A DNA stretch of 64,000 nucleotides from Sweltsa coloradensis (Eukaryota > Arthropoda > Insecta > Plecoptera > Chloroperlidae): the NCBI GenBank assembly GCA_024449915.1, contig JAMZAV010000982.1, positions 62,001 through 126,000 on the forward strand, written 5' to 3'. The translations under genes and the position numbers were made by a program. This document shows, piece by piece, positions 34,799 through 46,800 of the stretch; positions within the stretch are counted from its first letter, which is position 1, and each line of letters begins with the position of its first letter. Below the pieces are notes generated by a model. That model ran no database searches. It saw only the letters and a list, made by a program, of their open reading frames with translations, and had not been told where the DNA came from.

Positions 34799-35470
34799 GA
34801 AGGAAGCTTCGCAAACGCTTTTTCAGGCGCGTTGTTGCATGAGCATAATTTTGTTTTAGGGGTTATTTCACTGAAAATGTATGAAAAACCAGCAATTTTG
34901 CATTATTATTAGTTTTAATTGTTTTTTAAAGTATACTATTTTGTTTATTGACTACATACATTTATTTGATGCTAATATAAAGTGAAAAGAATTAAATTAT
35001 TTTTTTCTTGAGCGCTGCATGCTATTTTGCATGGGAAAATGGCTTACCGGTACTGATATTAGGCCTAATCTAGGGCTGTATAGAGTGTTTTTCATAAAAA
35101 TTTTAGTCAATTTTAAAGAAGCCTAGATTAACAGGTTAAAAAGGCGCAGTGAATTCATGTAAAATAAATCAACTGAACCTTAAGGCTATGTTGCACTCAA
35201 ATTTACCAAAAAAAAAACAAAAAACATAAAAAAACTTGAAATGCTATTATCTCGAAACCTTTATTCTAGCACATTTGCTAACGTTTTTCCTACTTCTTCT
35301 ACAGTTTTTAAGATAAAAATATAATTTCTTTTTTAATATGCTCACAAGTCTTATTCTGACAAATTCATTAGAAACTTTTGTGATGAGATTTATAGTCTTT
35401 TAATAAAAATATGGAAAATATGGATTTGTTACAAAAAAACATACATTTTCCAACAATGTAAAGGAAAAAA
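34799..35470 (-). mobile_element. Helitron-like 3' half with TTAA module (reverse)
   Basis: Begins AGGAAGCTTCGCAAACGC, the reverse complement of the family's 3' end, with the outer CTAG lost. Then comes a copy of the 3797-4631 module in the same orientation as that element (AGGGGTTATTTCACTGAAAA, AGCGCTGCATGCTATTTTGC). Confidence 0.6.
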
Positions 35471-35473
35471 ATC

Positions 35474-36179
35474 ATATATATCAAAAAAATCTGGAATGTT
35501 TTTTTTTTGGTATTTTTGTCTGTCTGTTAGCACGATTCCGGCTAAACCGATACTCCAATTGAGATGCAATTTTATGGAGACCATCGAAATCTCTGAACTT
35601 AAAATTGCCACGTTTTTGAGCGCAATCGAAAATTTATTTCTCATAAAAATGGCAAATTTACGATTTTTTTCGATTTTTAAAAACATATAACACCTACATG
35701 CTTTATCCGATTGTAATGATTTTTTCACAGAACTAAATTTTATGAATTTAGGTATTCGTGTGAAATTTGAGCGCAATCAAAAAACTATTTCTCATGAAAA
35801 TCGAAGTTTTACGTTTTTTTCTTTTTTTAACAATTCTTTGACTTATAACACCTACATGCTTTATCCTATTCTAATGATTTTTTCACAGAACCTTAATTTT
35901 ATGAATAAATATATACGTGTAAAATTTGTGCGCAATTGATTAATTATTTCTTATGAAAATTTCAATATTAAGATTTTTTCCTTTTTTAAAATTATTACGA
36001 TTAATTAAAAAAATTAGAAATTAAAGTTATTTTTTTATTTTATTATTTTATTTTTAAAAAATCTTCAACTAAGTAATAATTTTTTCACAGAACAACAGAA
36101 AATCCGCATAACACATGGCAGCTCATTGTACCAATTACGCTCATCCAACAACGCGGCGGGACTTAAAGCGTTTTCCTAG
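35474..36179 (+). mobile_element. Helitron-like body and 3' end
   Basis: Body phrases (ACGATTCCGGCTAAACCGAT, CGAAATCTCTGAACTTAAAA) match 12.15-12.5 kb. The 3' end is CTCATCCAACAACGCGGCGG ... AAAGCGTTTTCCTAG, with CTAG at 36176-36179 followed by T. Together with 34799-35470 it forms a head-to-head composite with two 3' ends facing out. Confidence 0.65.
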
Positions 36180-36527
36180 TATAACAAATTATATATCTTG
36201 AGGTAAATAATGTTAGGGAGCGAAGTTTTGTCCATGCATCTGTGCCACCGCTGCCACGTCTCAAGATAATAACCGAACAATATGCCTGTTCGCGCCGATT
36301 ATTTTGTATACTTTGTCGCTTTGTTTTAGTCCTATTTTCATTTGGCATGTCGTCTCAATTTAGATTTTTTTTTCTCTGACTAGCGTAGTAGTCACGTGAT
36401 TTATCTAGCCAATCACGTTCATTCATCTGTTGTTTTCCGTTTTGATAGACTCCCGTATTTTACTAGTTCAATTCACGTCAGTGTGTCGACCTAGTAGGTC
36501 GTCACTTTTAATCACTCTATCTCGCCA

Positions 36528-36533
36528 TATAAG
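36528..36533 (+). promoter_or_regulatory. TATA-like sequence (TATAAG)
   Basis: CATATAAGGG lies 173 bp before the ATG at 36706, in a stretch with many CG dinucleotides for this window. Candidate promoter only. Confidence 0.25.
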
Positions 36534-36705
36534 GGCACTGCCAGTTTTGCTCTCGTTCGTCTCTGTGCACTTAGTATGTAATCTCTCGCCACTTTGTGCA
36601 ATCAAGTTCTCCGACTTGAATTTCCGTTTCTTATCTCTTCCTCTTCAAACTGGCCAGTTCTTTAACCTTTTCCTATTTTCCACGACGCCTGTGTTTTGAC
36701 GCCAC

Positions 36706-36789
36706 GATGCACACGTCAAAGAAGTTCAACACCACATATCCAGGACGTCGGGGAAAGCTCTACGCTTCTAGGAAGTATCTGCGCTCGCA
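36706..36789 (+). CDS. possible first coding exon, product unknown
   Basis: ATG in the context CCACGATGC opens 28 codons (MHTSKKFNTTYPGRRGKLYA and on to RSH) ending exactly at CAT|GTAAGT, a consensus donor. An acceptor at 36944 (ATCGTCACTGCAG) would allow FNKDDTVLLIDSG to follow in phase 0. I do not recognise the protein. It is basic. It could be a host gene's first exon or a retroelement leader. Confidence 0.25.
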
Positions 36790-37230
36790 TGTAAGTTTCT
36801 CTTTTGCATTTATTTCCCTCTGTCCCCCTGCTCTTTCTCTTAACTCTAAAATTAAAATAACAGTCTATTATATTTCTTCCTCCCGGCAAAGCATTTGGGC
36901 TTTTACAATGCCAAATAGACATGTGTTTCTTATCGTCACTGCAGTTCAACAAGGACGATACAGTATTGCTTATTGACAGTGGGGTTAATAGGCGGGTCTA
37001 TATTTCCACAAACAGTGTTCTTATTTATGTGCCTGCACCTCCACCATGAAAAAAGGCTGGAACAGGAGTCGAACACTAACGGTCAGCTTTGTAGGGAGCA
37101 GTTTGATAAATCCCTTACCCTAACAGGCACCTAGGTATGATCTAAACGTTGAGCAGATGAAGTATACATTATATTATTTCGTGTTTTTTTTTTGTGTATT
37201 TGTGTTGGAAAATGAACATGGAAAGGGAAT

Positions 37231-40010
37231 GGAGAAGCTGAATTGAGAGATAGGTATGAACTGCATTGGTCAGGAAATGAAGATGAAGCCAAACACGGGG
37301 TTGGAATAGTGGTAAGCCCAGGACTACGTGACAAAGTGTTAGGAGTGGCATATGTCAATGCCAGGATCATGAGTATCAAGTTTTATATTAAAAGTAAAGA
37401 CCTAACACTTATACAAGTCTATGCACCGCAAGTGGGATGCAGTAAAGCAGAAAAAAGACGCATTTGAACGAGATTTGGAAAGTCGCATTGAAAATAATAC
37501 CATCATAATTATGGGAGATTTCAATGCACACATTGGAAGCGATAGGAAAGGATACAAAGATGCAATGGGCCCACATGGGTATGGAAGGCAGAACAGAGAA
37601 GGAAAGAAACTCTTGGAAATATATCGGAGGCATGGTTTGAAGGCAGGGAATAGCTGGTATGAGAAAAGAGAAAGTCAGAAGATCACAAGATATAGTTGGA
37701 ATGGTGAACAAAAAAGTGTCAGAGATTATATACTAGTGGATGGGGGGCTAAAACCGGATCGAAGGGAAGTAAAAGTTATACCGGGGGTGTCCGTGGATAG
37801 CGACCACAGACTAGTATTTGCCGAATTTAAAGAACTAAAGGAAGTAAAGAAGAGCACAATCCAAGAATAGAAGATACGGGTGTGGAAACTAAAGGATAAG
37901 GATGTAGCTAGAGAATATAATTTGTTGGTCCCTAGAGAAATTCCTAAAAGTGAAATATGAGGGGTTGAAGAAGAGTGGAGTGTCTTTAAAAGGGGTCTTC
38001 TTCAAGCAGCATAACTAGTATGTGGTAGGACAAATGGAAAGAGAAAGTATAAAGAAACACCATGGTGGAATAATATGACAAAAGAAGCTACTGCAAAGAA
38101 GAATAACGAATTCAGAAATTGGTATAGAGTTAAGTCACAGGAGTCTAGAGACGAGTGTAACAAATGTAAAAGAGGTGCACGGGCAGTGGTCAAAGAAGAA
38201 CGTCGAAAATGTTTTTTTGTCTGAACAGAAGAAATGATGGAGGATGTGCATGGTTACAAGAAGATGCTGTATGGCATAATGAGAGAAAGGAGAAAAGAAA
38301 AGGTTTATAGCCACAACTTGGTTCAAGAAAATGGGGAAGTTGTGACAGATGAAGAAATGAAGACAAAAATGTGGAAGACGCACTTCGAAACCCTTCTAAA
38401 TCCTGATATCAACCAACATCAGATGAGAACACCTGAGGTAGTACATAGAAAAGAGTCTGGAGATGAGGATGAAGAGGAAGACGGTAACATCACATGGAGA
38501 GAAGTGGAACTGGCAATGAAGAAAATGAAAAATGGTAAACCTGCGAGAGTAGATGAGATGGCCGAGGAAATGATAAAAGCTGCAAGGCCTGTGAGGATGC
38601 AATGGCTATACAGAGTCTTATCTGTTGTATGGAAGAATAAGGAAGTTCCTTTAGACTGGAAGAAGGGTCGCATTGTACCTACATTTAAAAGAGAGACAAG
38701 CAAAACTGTGCCAACAATAGAGGGATAACATTGACATGCCACTGTGCCAAGATCTACGAAAGAATAATAGATAACAAAATTAGAAACTCAATAGAAGGAG
38801 ATTTAAGAGAAGAACAGCATGGATTTAGAAGAGGAAGATGGACGGTGGACCTGATTTTCTCACTCAGACAGCTTATGGAAAAGTGCTATGACCGAGAAAA
38901 GGACCTGTGTATGGCTTTTCTAGATATCGAAAAGGCATACAATAGCCTCAAGAGAGAGAAGGTTTGGAATGCAATGCAAAATATAGGAGTTAACAAAGGA
39001 ATAATAACAAAGAGTGTGAAAGAGATGTACTCGATATCTAGAAGTGCTGTAAAGACAAGAGGTGGAATTACAGAGTGGTTTGACATTAGGAGTGGGTACT
39101 GTAGGAAGTGTACTGTCACCACTATTGTTCATTATTGTCATGGACGAAATCATTTGGAAAGTTGCAAAGAGAATCGGAGAAGAATGTATGAAAATAATGT
39201 TATTTGCAGACGATTTTTGGTGTGGGGAGAGGATGAAGAGGAGGCGCAATTTCAAGTTGATGGGTGAATTGCGGTGGCAGGAGAATATGGACTGGTGTTT
39301 GGAATTGGCAAGAGTGTAACAATGCTGATGACTCGAGATAAAGCGAATGTCAGGATTCTACTAAGAGGACAGATTTTAAAGCAAGTGGAGAATATTAAGA
39401 ACATGGGGAGTATAGTAGCATGCGATGAAAGGATTCAACCATAGATGGGAAGAAGGACGCAGCAAGCTGTTGGGTTAATCCAATCTATCCGAGATCTCAT
39501 CTCATATGGAACAGAGAAGTACCAAAGAAGTGCAAGATTACCATCTACCAGACCTACTTTGTTCCAATACTGACATATGCAGCATAGACTTGGAATATGA
39601 CAACAGTGGATGAGAGCCTTTTGCAGGCTGTAGATATGAAGTTTCTGAGAAGCATTATAGGTAAGACTAGATGGGACCGAATACGGAATAAGGATATCCA
39701 GGTCAAGTAGGCATGAGGAATTTAATGGAGTGAATTGGACAGAGAAGATTAAAGTTGTTCGTATGTGACAAAAGGATGGAAAGATCGAGATTACCGAGAA
39801 GGATGATGGAATTGGAAATCCCAGGTAGGAGACCAAGGGGCAGACTACGACAACAATGGCAGAATAGTGTGAGAAAAGATGTAGAACAGCGTGGAGGAGA
39901 CTTGAATGTGTTGGAAGGAGAGGAGTGGTGGCAGGACAGAAGAAAATGGAGAGGCCTGTCTTCAATGCCGACCCAACGCAGAGTTGGACGTGGCAACAGA
40001 TAATGATGAT
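37231..40010 (+). pseudogene. decayed RTE-clade LINE (endonuclease + RT)
   Basis: The order is that of an RTE-type ORF2. The endonuclease comes first: IQVYAPQVG near 37415, IIMGDFNAHIG near 37505, RDYILVDGG near 37725, and SDHRLVFAEFK with the conserved S-D-H near 37800. The RT follows: MKKMKNGKPARVDEMAEE near 38520, GFRRGRWTVDLIF near 38822, CMAFLDIEKAYNSL near 38910, and LPLLFIIVMDE-like sequence near 39115. The basic end is GRRPRGRLRQQW near 39828. It finishes in an ATGATGATG-type tail at about 40005, as RTE elements do. Several frameshifts and stops make it inactive. The RT YxDD reads LFADDF near 39200. Confidence 0.85.
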
Positions 40011-40026
40011 GTGTTTAGTGAAGAGT

Positions 40027-40408
40027 ATTCGTCACACATTCAACTGTACTTGAGCATTGGAGCGTGTTAGTTAGCTTTCACCAGTTTACATAACCATTAT
40101 GAAAAATGTGTTAATTTTGTAACATAGTTCAATCCACGTTGAAGGTTGTTGATAATCATGTAAACGAAAACGAAAAACATCTTCCGGAATAGAAAAACTC
40201 TGAAAATTCATTTTTGAGGTTTTGAGATTTACTTAATTTTGTATTTTTTTGTTTTAGTTTACATGTAAGACCGTTTATAATATGAACAACCTTCAACGTG
40301 GATTGAACTACCTTACAGCATTAATACATTTTTTATAATGGTTGTGAACTGAGCCTATCTAAATAACTTGCGCCAAGCGCTCGAGTTCAGTTGAATGTGT
40401 GGCGAATA
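40027..40408. mobile_element. fold-back MITE, about 380 bp
   Basis: The left end TATTCGTCACACATTCAACTG is inverted at the right end as CAGTTGAATGTGTGGCGAAT. Pairing continues inward for about 130 bp (GTTCAATCCACGTTGAAGG against CCTTCAACGTGGATTGAAC). Target duplication unclear. It lies just downstream of the AGPAT 3' end. Confidence 0.65.
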
Positions 40409-40463
40409 ATCTGGTGGTTGTTCAATAAAGGTGTAAAGTGTAATAAGATCAAAAGTTATTTAC

Positions 40464-40469
40464 TTTATT
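40464..40469 (-). terminator. candidate polyadenylation signal of AGPAT (AATAAA on minus strand)
   Basis: TTTATT on the plus strand gives AATAAA on the gene strand about 140 bases after the stop codon, a normal distance. Confidence 0.5.
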
Positions 40470-40605
40470 TTCTCCTCATAATGTTATTCTATACATCAAT
40501 ATAGTAAATTATTTTTTGAACATATGCTAGTAGAAGGTTTAATTGCAATAACTACAGCAATTTAAAATAGTATGATTATAGTAATATACAACTGTATAGA
40601 TTGGT

Positions 40606-40817
40606 CTAGTCAATTTTCGCCATTTCTTCGTTCAAGGTCTTGGAACCAGCGAACTTGTTGTATCCAACTGTCACTTGTTTATTGAAGAGAATCTCCTTGT
40701 ATGTTGACATGTAAGTCTCCAGCATCGCTGTTCTCGTCTTCTCTGTCAAGTTGTCCACGTCTTTCAAGGTAAGTCCAGTAGTCGAGATGGCGGGCAGCAC
40801 CGTCACGATAACCTTGC
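40606..40817 (-). CDS. AGPAT exon 5 (C-terminus)
   Basis: Acceptor TTTTCTTTGCAG|GC. Encodes TVLPAISTTGLTLKDVDNL, matching the 'LPPIxTxGLTxxDV' block after motif IV, and ends EEMAKID before TAG 40606-40608. Confidence 0.88.
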
Positions 40818-43800
40818 CTGCAAAGAAAAGTGCTCAGTTCAAGGTAAGTCCAGTTGTCGAGATGGCGGGCAGCACCGTCACTATAACCAATTGCCTGGAA
40901 AGAAAAGTGCACATGTTGCATTCTATAATTGGGCCCCACCGTTGGGCGCCAAATGTACCGCCAACCTTCTCTTCAATCCTGTCATGTACTTCTCAGTGAC
41001 AATTTAAACAGCGGTCAAAATTTCGAGGATAAAGATGGTTTTCTTACTAATTTTGCTGAAAACATTGATCCAAGCCAAGTCCAAGTCAACTGACGCAATC
41101 TGTGGGTTCAAGCCAACATTCAATGATTTTTATTTTGTTATTTCGTTCTGTTACGTAGAATTTGTATTTTTGTGTTCGCTAAGAACCCTTTAAGCAAATT
41201 TTAGTGGGCCAAAAATTTACACAACGAATTTTGAGGCCACTATACCTGAGTCGAACACGTGACGATGCTCGTCCAGGAAGTAGTACGGAGAGAAGACTAC
41301 TGGGAGGATGGGTAACTGGCAGGAGACGGCGAGTCTGAAGGCTCCTTTCTTGAAGGGGAGGAAAGAGACGCCCTTTCTTGTTCATGCGGCCCTCGGGGAA
41401 AATCCACATCTTCGTCTGAAACCATCACACATTGAACAACACACATTTTTTTTTTAAAAAACATTTTCAACATTGAATGAAACTATAAAATAAAAAAAAT
41501 AGTAGTGACTAACTAGCTTATTAATAAACATGCTCGCCATATTGGAATCTGCAATCCACAAGCCTCTGGTTGATCCAAGAAGTGGATTTAATTTCGAATC
41601 TTGTATCAAGTTAAACGTCATTTTATTCTCACACAGTCGACAGTAGACAGTGTATGCTTAATGGTGTGAGTCTACGCAAAATAAGTGGCTTTGATATGTG
41701 CACTTCCAAATTTTTATAGCCCACTAGACGTCATATGTATGTGATTAAAATAGGTCAATTCCTAGATAATTTCATTATCTATTAACTAGTCACAATATTA
41801 TTTTTGTATCTTTGGTAGTTTTGTTCAAACCTGTGATGTGAATCACCAATGTGTAATGTGCAAACAATAGCCTTATGGATTTCGTCCCGTAGTTTTAATC
41901 CAATCAGGCGGAGTTTTTCCCACAGTTGTATTGAACTTATATGTATGAAGCAGACAAATTTCAGCGACTAATTCGTACAAATAAAAATGTTAAACATTTA
42001 AAATTAAAATATATCATCTCGCTACTTGACACCGTCTCCTAGCGCTGCGGATTAGTTAGCAACTCCGTAGTAGCTCGCTCGCTAAGAGGCGAGATGGGCA
42101 CGTATTCGTTAGGAATGCGGGGGGGGGGGGGGGAAGCGAGGGAAAGGAAGGGTTGCGAAAAATACATTTACACAAAGTCGCCAACAAGCAGTATCCTTTC
42201 CATTGAATATTCTTTAGGCAAGAAACTGAAAGGCTTGTCACTCGTCAGACGACTTCGCGATTGTGGATTAGTTATTAGTGACGAGCCACTTTTGACGTTC
42301 GTCCAGGTTGGTATGAATTTGAGGATGGTGGTAATAAACACAATTCAAAAACATAAATTAACTGCTAATATGTGTGAATTAGACACTGAAAACAAAATAT
42401 GTACACTGACAATAAATAGTGCAACCGTGTGTTGACTACACAAATTGCAGTAGCCATGTTATTAATAGTAATTGGAAGTGGAAGTGGTACAGAAAAAAAT
42501 CCAACAATAAAATTATGTATGTGATAGCAATCACCCAATAGTAAAAGCAAATATATGTGATTACAGCTGTCATAACGTTCCAAAATATCAGCAGACAAAA
42601 GTGCTATCAGTATACTATAAACAAAACCAAACTGTTAATCAATTTTAGGCCTTTTATGCCCTTAACCCAATCACAATGTCGCACTACGTCTCAAACACAC
42701 CTTCTATTAGTATGTAAAAATTTATTACCCCATCCCCTCCCTGAAGGGATACATCTTTGTCGGACTCTTTACGACAAGCCTTCGTTTTGGTGTTGTCAAC
42801 TTTAAAAACATCACACACAGTCACCATTTCTTCTAGTTCCAGCCCAGCCCTGCTTATTACTCATTGGGCCCTCATTCCCCCCCCCCCCTCCAAATCCCCC
42901 ATAAAAGAGTGAGTTAGATAGTTTTATGAAATGTACTCAAATGATAGGCGTAATTCAATCACGCCTGTTAAACTAACAATAATTTCAATCAATTATTGAT
43001 AGAAACCAAAACCATATTGTATGCTGTCCCAGATCAAGCCGTGTTCTTGCACGTGCATTCACTGGAGGTACATACATACAATAGAATCTATTATATAATC
43101 GTCATTGCCCGTCTTTATTCTTGTGGTCAAATCAATTCATGCCTATGTGTACAATGTACTGTACGTATCTAATGGCTAATAAATACTCTACTCTACACAA
43201 TTTGAATAAGTTGTTATGAGGTATTTGCAGCAGGGTATCGAAACCGGGTTGCCAGACCCACAATGAAACCAGATCCCACACTTGCTTTCAACCCTTTGAA
43301 AAGTGAAATTTGTTTCTTGCGAGTTGCATTCGCAGATTACTTAGCGCGCAATGTTTTTCACTCTTCAATCGGCCGCGCTACATTCACGGTAAATATTTTA
43401 TATTATGTAGTAGTACAACTTTATTTTTTAAACAAAGCTCTGCCTTTACATTAAGGTTGCCTTAAGACACAGAATAACAAAAAGAAATTAATTTACATTT
43501 ATACAAATTATGTTTAACAATAAGTAAAATAAGTTACAGATTATGAAAAAAATAGAATGAAAAGTGAGAAGTATGATTTGTGAAGTATAAAAATAACAAA
43601 TACTGATTTATACTTGTTACTTCTTGCTTTGGCCATATAAATGATTTCTAAAAATCAAAATCGATCCCTTTAAAGCAAGGAGCACCAAGTCATAAATAAA
43701 ACTCGCATTAAGTCTAAAACGTTTGCAAAATTTGACAAAAAAATCCGGTATCGTTCCTCTTGCTCCTATTAAGAGCCCGATCACCTCAATTTCCTTTATA

Positions 43801-46800
43801 TCATATTTGGTGAGAAAATATGGAACGGTAGCCTCGTAGATGTCTTTCTTTTCTCGATCCACCTTCTCCGCATGTCCAGTATCTCCTTCAAATCTTATGG
43901 TAGGGTCAATGATATAGCCGTGGCTAGTTATTCGGTTAATGGCAATTATATCCACCCGACGGCTACTGTCATTAGCTCCCAAGCACGCGACTTCTTCATA
44001 TACTTCCAAACCTTACAAAGAAGACATGAACGCGTCGGTCTCAAATCGACCCCCAATACCTCTGAACGCCTCAAAGTACTGAAAAGGCAGCATCAAAGTA
44101 CAAATACTATCTCTGATGATGAATGAAACCTCAAGGTCGAGGTTCGCCTTCCACGGCCCCAACACTCCTGGCTTGCACAAAGACAAGGCGTACGTAGAAG
44201 TACGCACACATCCTGATTGTCAACTTATATTGTTCGAGAGAATGATTGAGAATCAATAGACATATCTATCGAAAAACTGTTTTTGTTTCGTTTACTAAGC
44301 TTACATCCCGTGCAACATCCGCGGATCCGCCTAATACCGACGAATTCAGAGTTTTATAACGTAAAGCAATAATGAAATCGTGATACTATAATGTCATGCA
44401 TCTTGATTCGTACTGAAAGGTTCAAAATTGAAATCACTACAGAGTGAAGAGAATTATTTAATTACTAGGCCGCTTCGCAAACGCTTTTTCCAGACGCGAT
44501 GATGGATGAGCTTTTTTTAGAATATTTCTGTAAAATGATTACGTTTTCAAATGGAATCTCATTACTTTTTCTATAGTTACTTGATATTACTAGTTAATTA
44601 TACCTCTGTGAAAGTTTTATATTAAACCTTTATTTCTATGAATTTTGACCAACTTTTTCAAATTTTGCTTTTCAAGAGGCACTACATCACCATAATCTTT
44701 ATGTCGATGTAAAATATGAACGTTGTAGCCCCACCCGTTTAGTCAGAATCGGTCCAAATATCACGAATATATCGTATTAAAAACCGGGGAAAAAATTGTA
44801 AAAGTACTATTTCTATAAGAAATATTTTTTCAAATGTCTCTAAAATCATAACAGTTATAATCTAAGTGATTTTAAACGTTCACATAAAGTTTCATCATTA
44901 TCGGAGTAGCCGTTTGCCAAATATCACGATAATATCTCATTTAAAAATATAAAAAATCGTAAAAGTACGATTATCATAAGAAATATTTGATCGATTATAC
45001 CGAAAAACGTGGCAGGTCTAAGTTCAGAGATTTCGAAGGTCCCCTCCAATTAACATCAATATCGCATATGCCGTTTGCCCGGTAGAGAGCGAACAAACAG
45101 ACAAAAAAACTAACATAAACAAAACACCCAAGCTATTTTTCTTGGGGTAAAAAAAAAACACAAAGTGAAATTGAAGTCTTCGCTTCGCTCATCCAATTAT
45201 TCAAATGCGCGATCTCGGGCTAGAAATACAATGATACACCTTGTTTGTTAAACTAGCGTCACGTAAAGTTATTATTGCAACATTGGTTTTCATCAATGGT
45301 CGTTTTTTACACCAATGAGAACTCGGCACCGCCGGTGCCGTACCTTTCAATGATTTGCAACTCAACATCACTGGTTGTAACAATAATTGTCTTTTCTTAC
45401 ACTAGGAAGCTTCGCAAACGCTTTTTTTTAGTCACGTTGATGGATGAGCTTTTTTGTATGTTTTTATTTGCGTAGGACCACTTTTCCTTTGCAATTGCTT
45501 TTTGATTGCATTGTAGGTGATTGTTGTCAAGTTTCTATTGTTACTTTTTAATTTTTATTGTAAACCTAAAAAACTCATATTAAAACCTTTATTCTAGGGA
45601 TTCTGGCTAACTTTTTCATTTTTTTCTTTCAAAAAGCAATACATCACCATAACCTTAATGTCCATGTAAAATATGAACGTTGTAGCCCCACCCGTTTGGT
45701 CAGAATCGGCCCAAATGACACGAAAATATCGCACTAAAAATCGAAAAAAATCTTAAATGTACGATATGCATAAGAATATTTTCTTCGATTGTACCCAAAA
45801 ACGTGGCAGGTCTAAGTTTAGAGATTTCGAAGGTCCCCTCTAATTTTAATCAAGATCGCCTATGCCGTTTGCCCGGTAGAGAGCGAACAAACAGACAGAA
45901 AAAAACAACAAAAAAACACCAAGGCTATTTTTTTTTTTTTTTTTGGGGGGGGGGTCAGTGACATTAAAGTCTTCGCATCGCTCATCCAATAACTATTGTA
46001 ACAATCACTATAAATAACTATTCTCACACCCACATTATTTGCGAGTGAAAATTTGTTGCTTGCACGTTGGACAATATTTTCAATCGGCGATGTTTTTCTC
46101 CCATTTATGATTTGAAATAACAACTGCCTCGCTTGTATCGCGTTCCAGCATTTTTAAAGCACCTGTAATATAACTCGAGGATAGAGATTACGCACATCAG
46201 TACAAAAGAGCGAAGACATACCCTATCAGTCACAGCCCCCCCGCCCCCCGCCGCCCGCTATCCCACCTACCTAACATTACAATAATTGGTTAAAGTGGTC
46301 TAAAGTGGTACAGATATAGGCAATGAATCTTGAACATACTAAATCTGAAGTATAAAAACATGATATTATTTATTTGTTTATTTAACGTTTATCCAATTTA
46401 GTTATAATTTTGTATATTATGTATAAATAATTTTGTGATTCATCGAATAGTCAATAAACACATTTATTTGAAACTAAAGCTACAATTGCTACACAAAAAA
46501 CTAAACTAACCGGAAAAATGCAAGCTAGACAGTTTGTGTAGTCCAATAATTTTGACTCGAGTTTTCATTTAAGTGATAGATTGAAATAATATAGTAATAT
46601 TGTTTAAGTTTTGCACAATACCATAATTCACCATGCTTAATTACCATGCTTCAGCCCATCCTTTCAAAAGAAATAGAGATTTTTTGACCGCTCACTGAGG
46701 TTTTCAATTTACATTCCAAGATGAAATGACAATACACGTTATTTGACCTCTTTTTAGTGAATGTTAAATCGCGTCATTTACAACATTTGGGGAGTATGTC

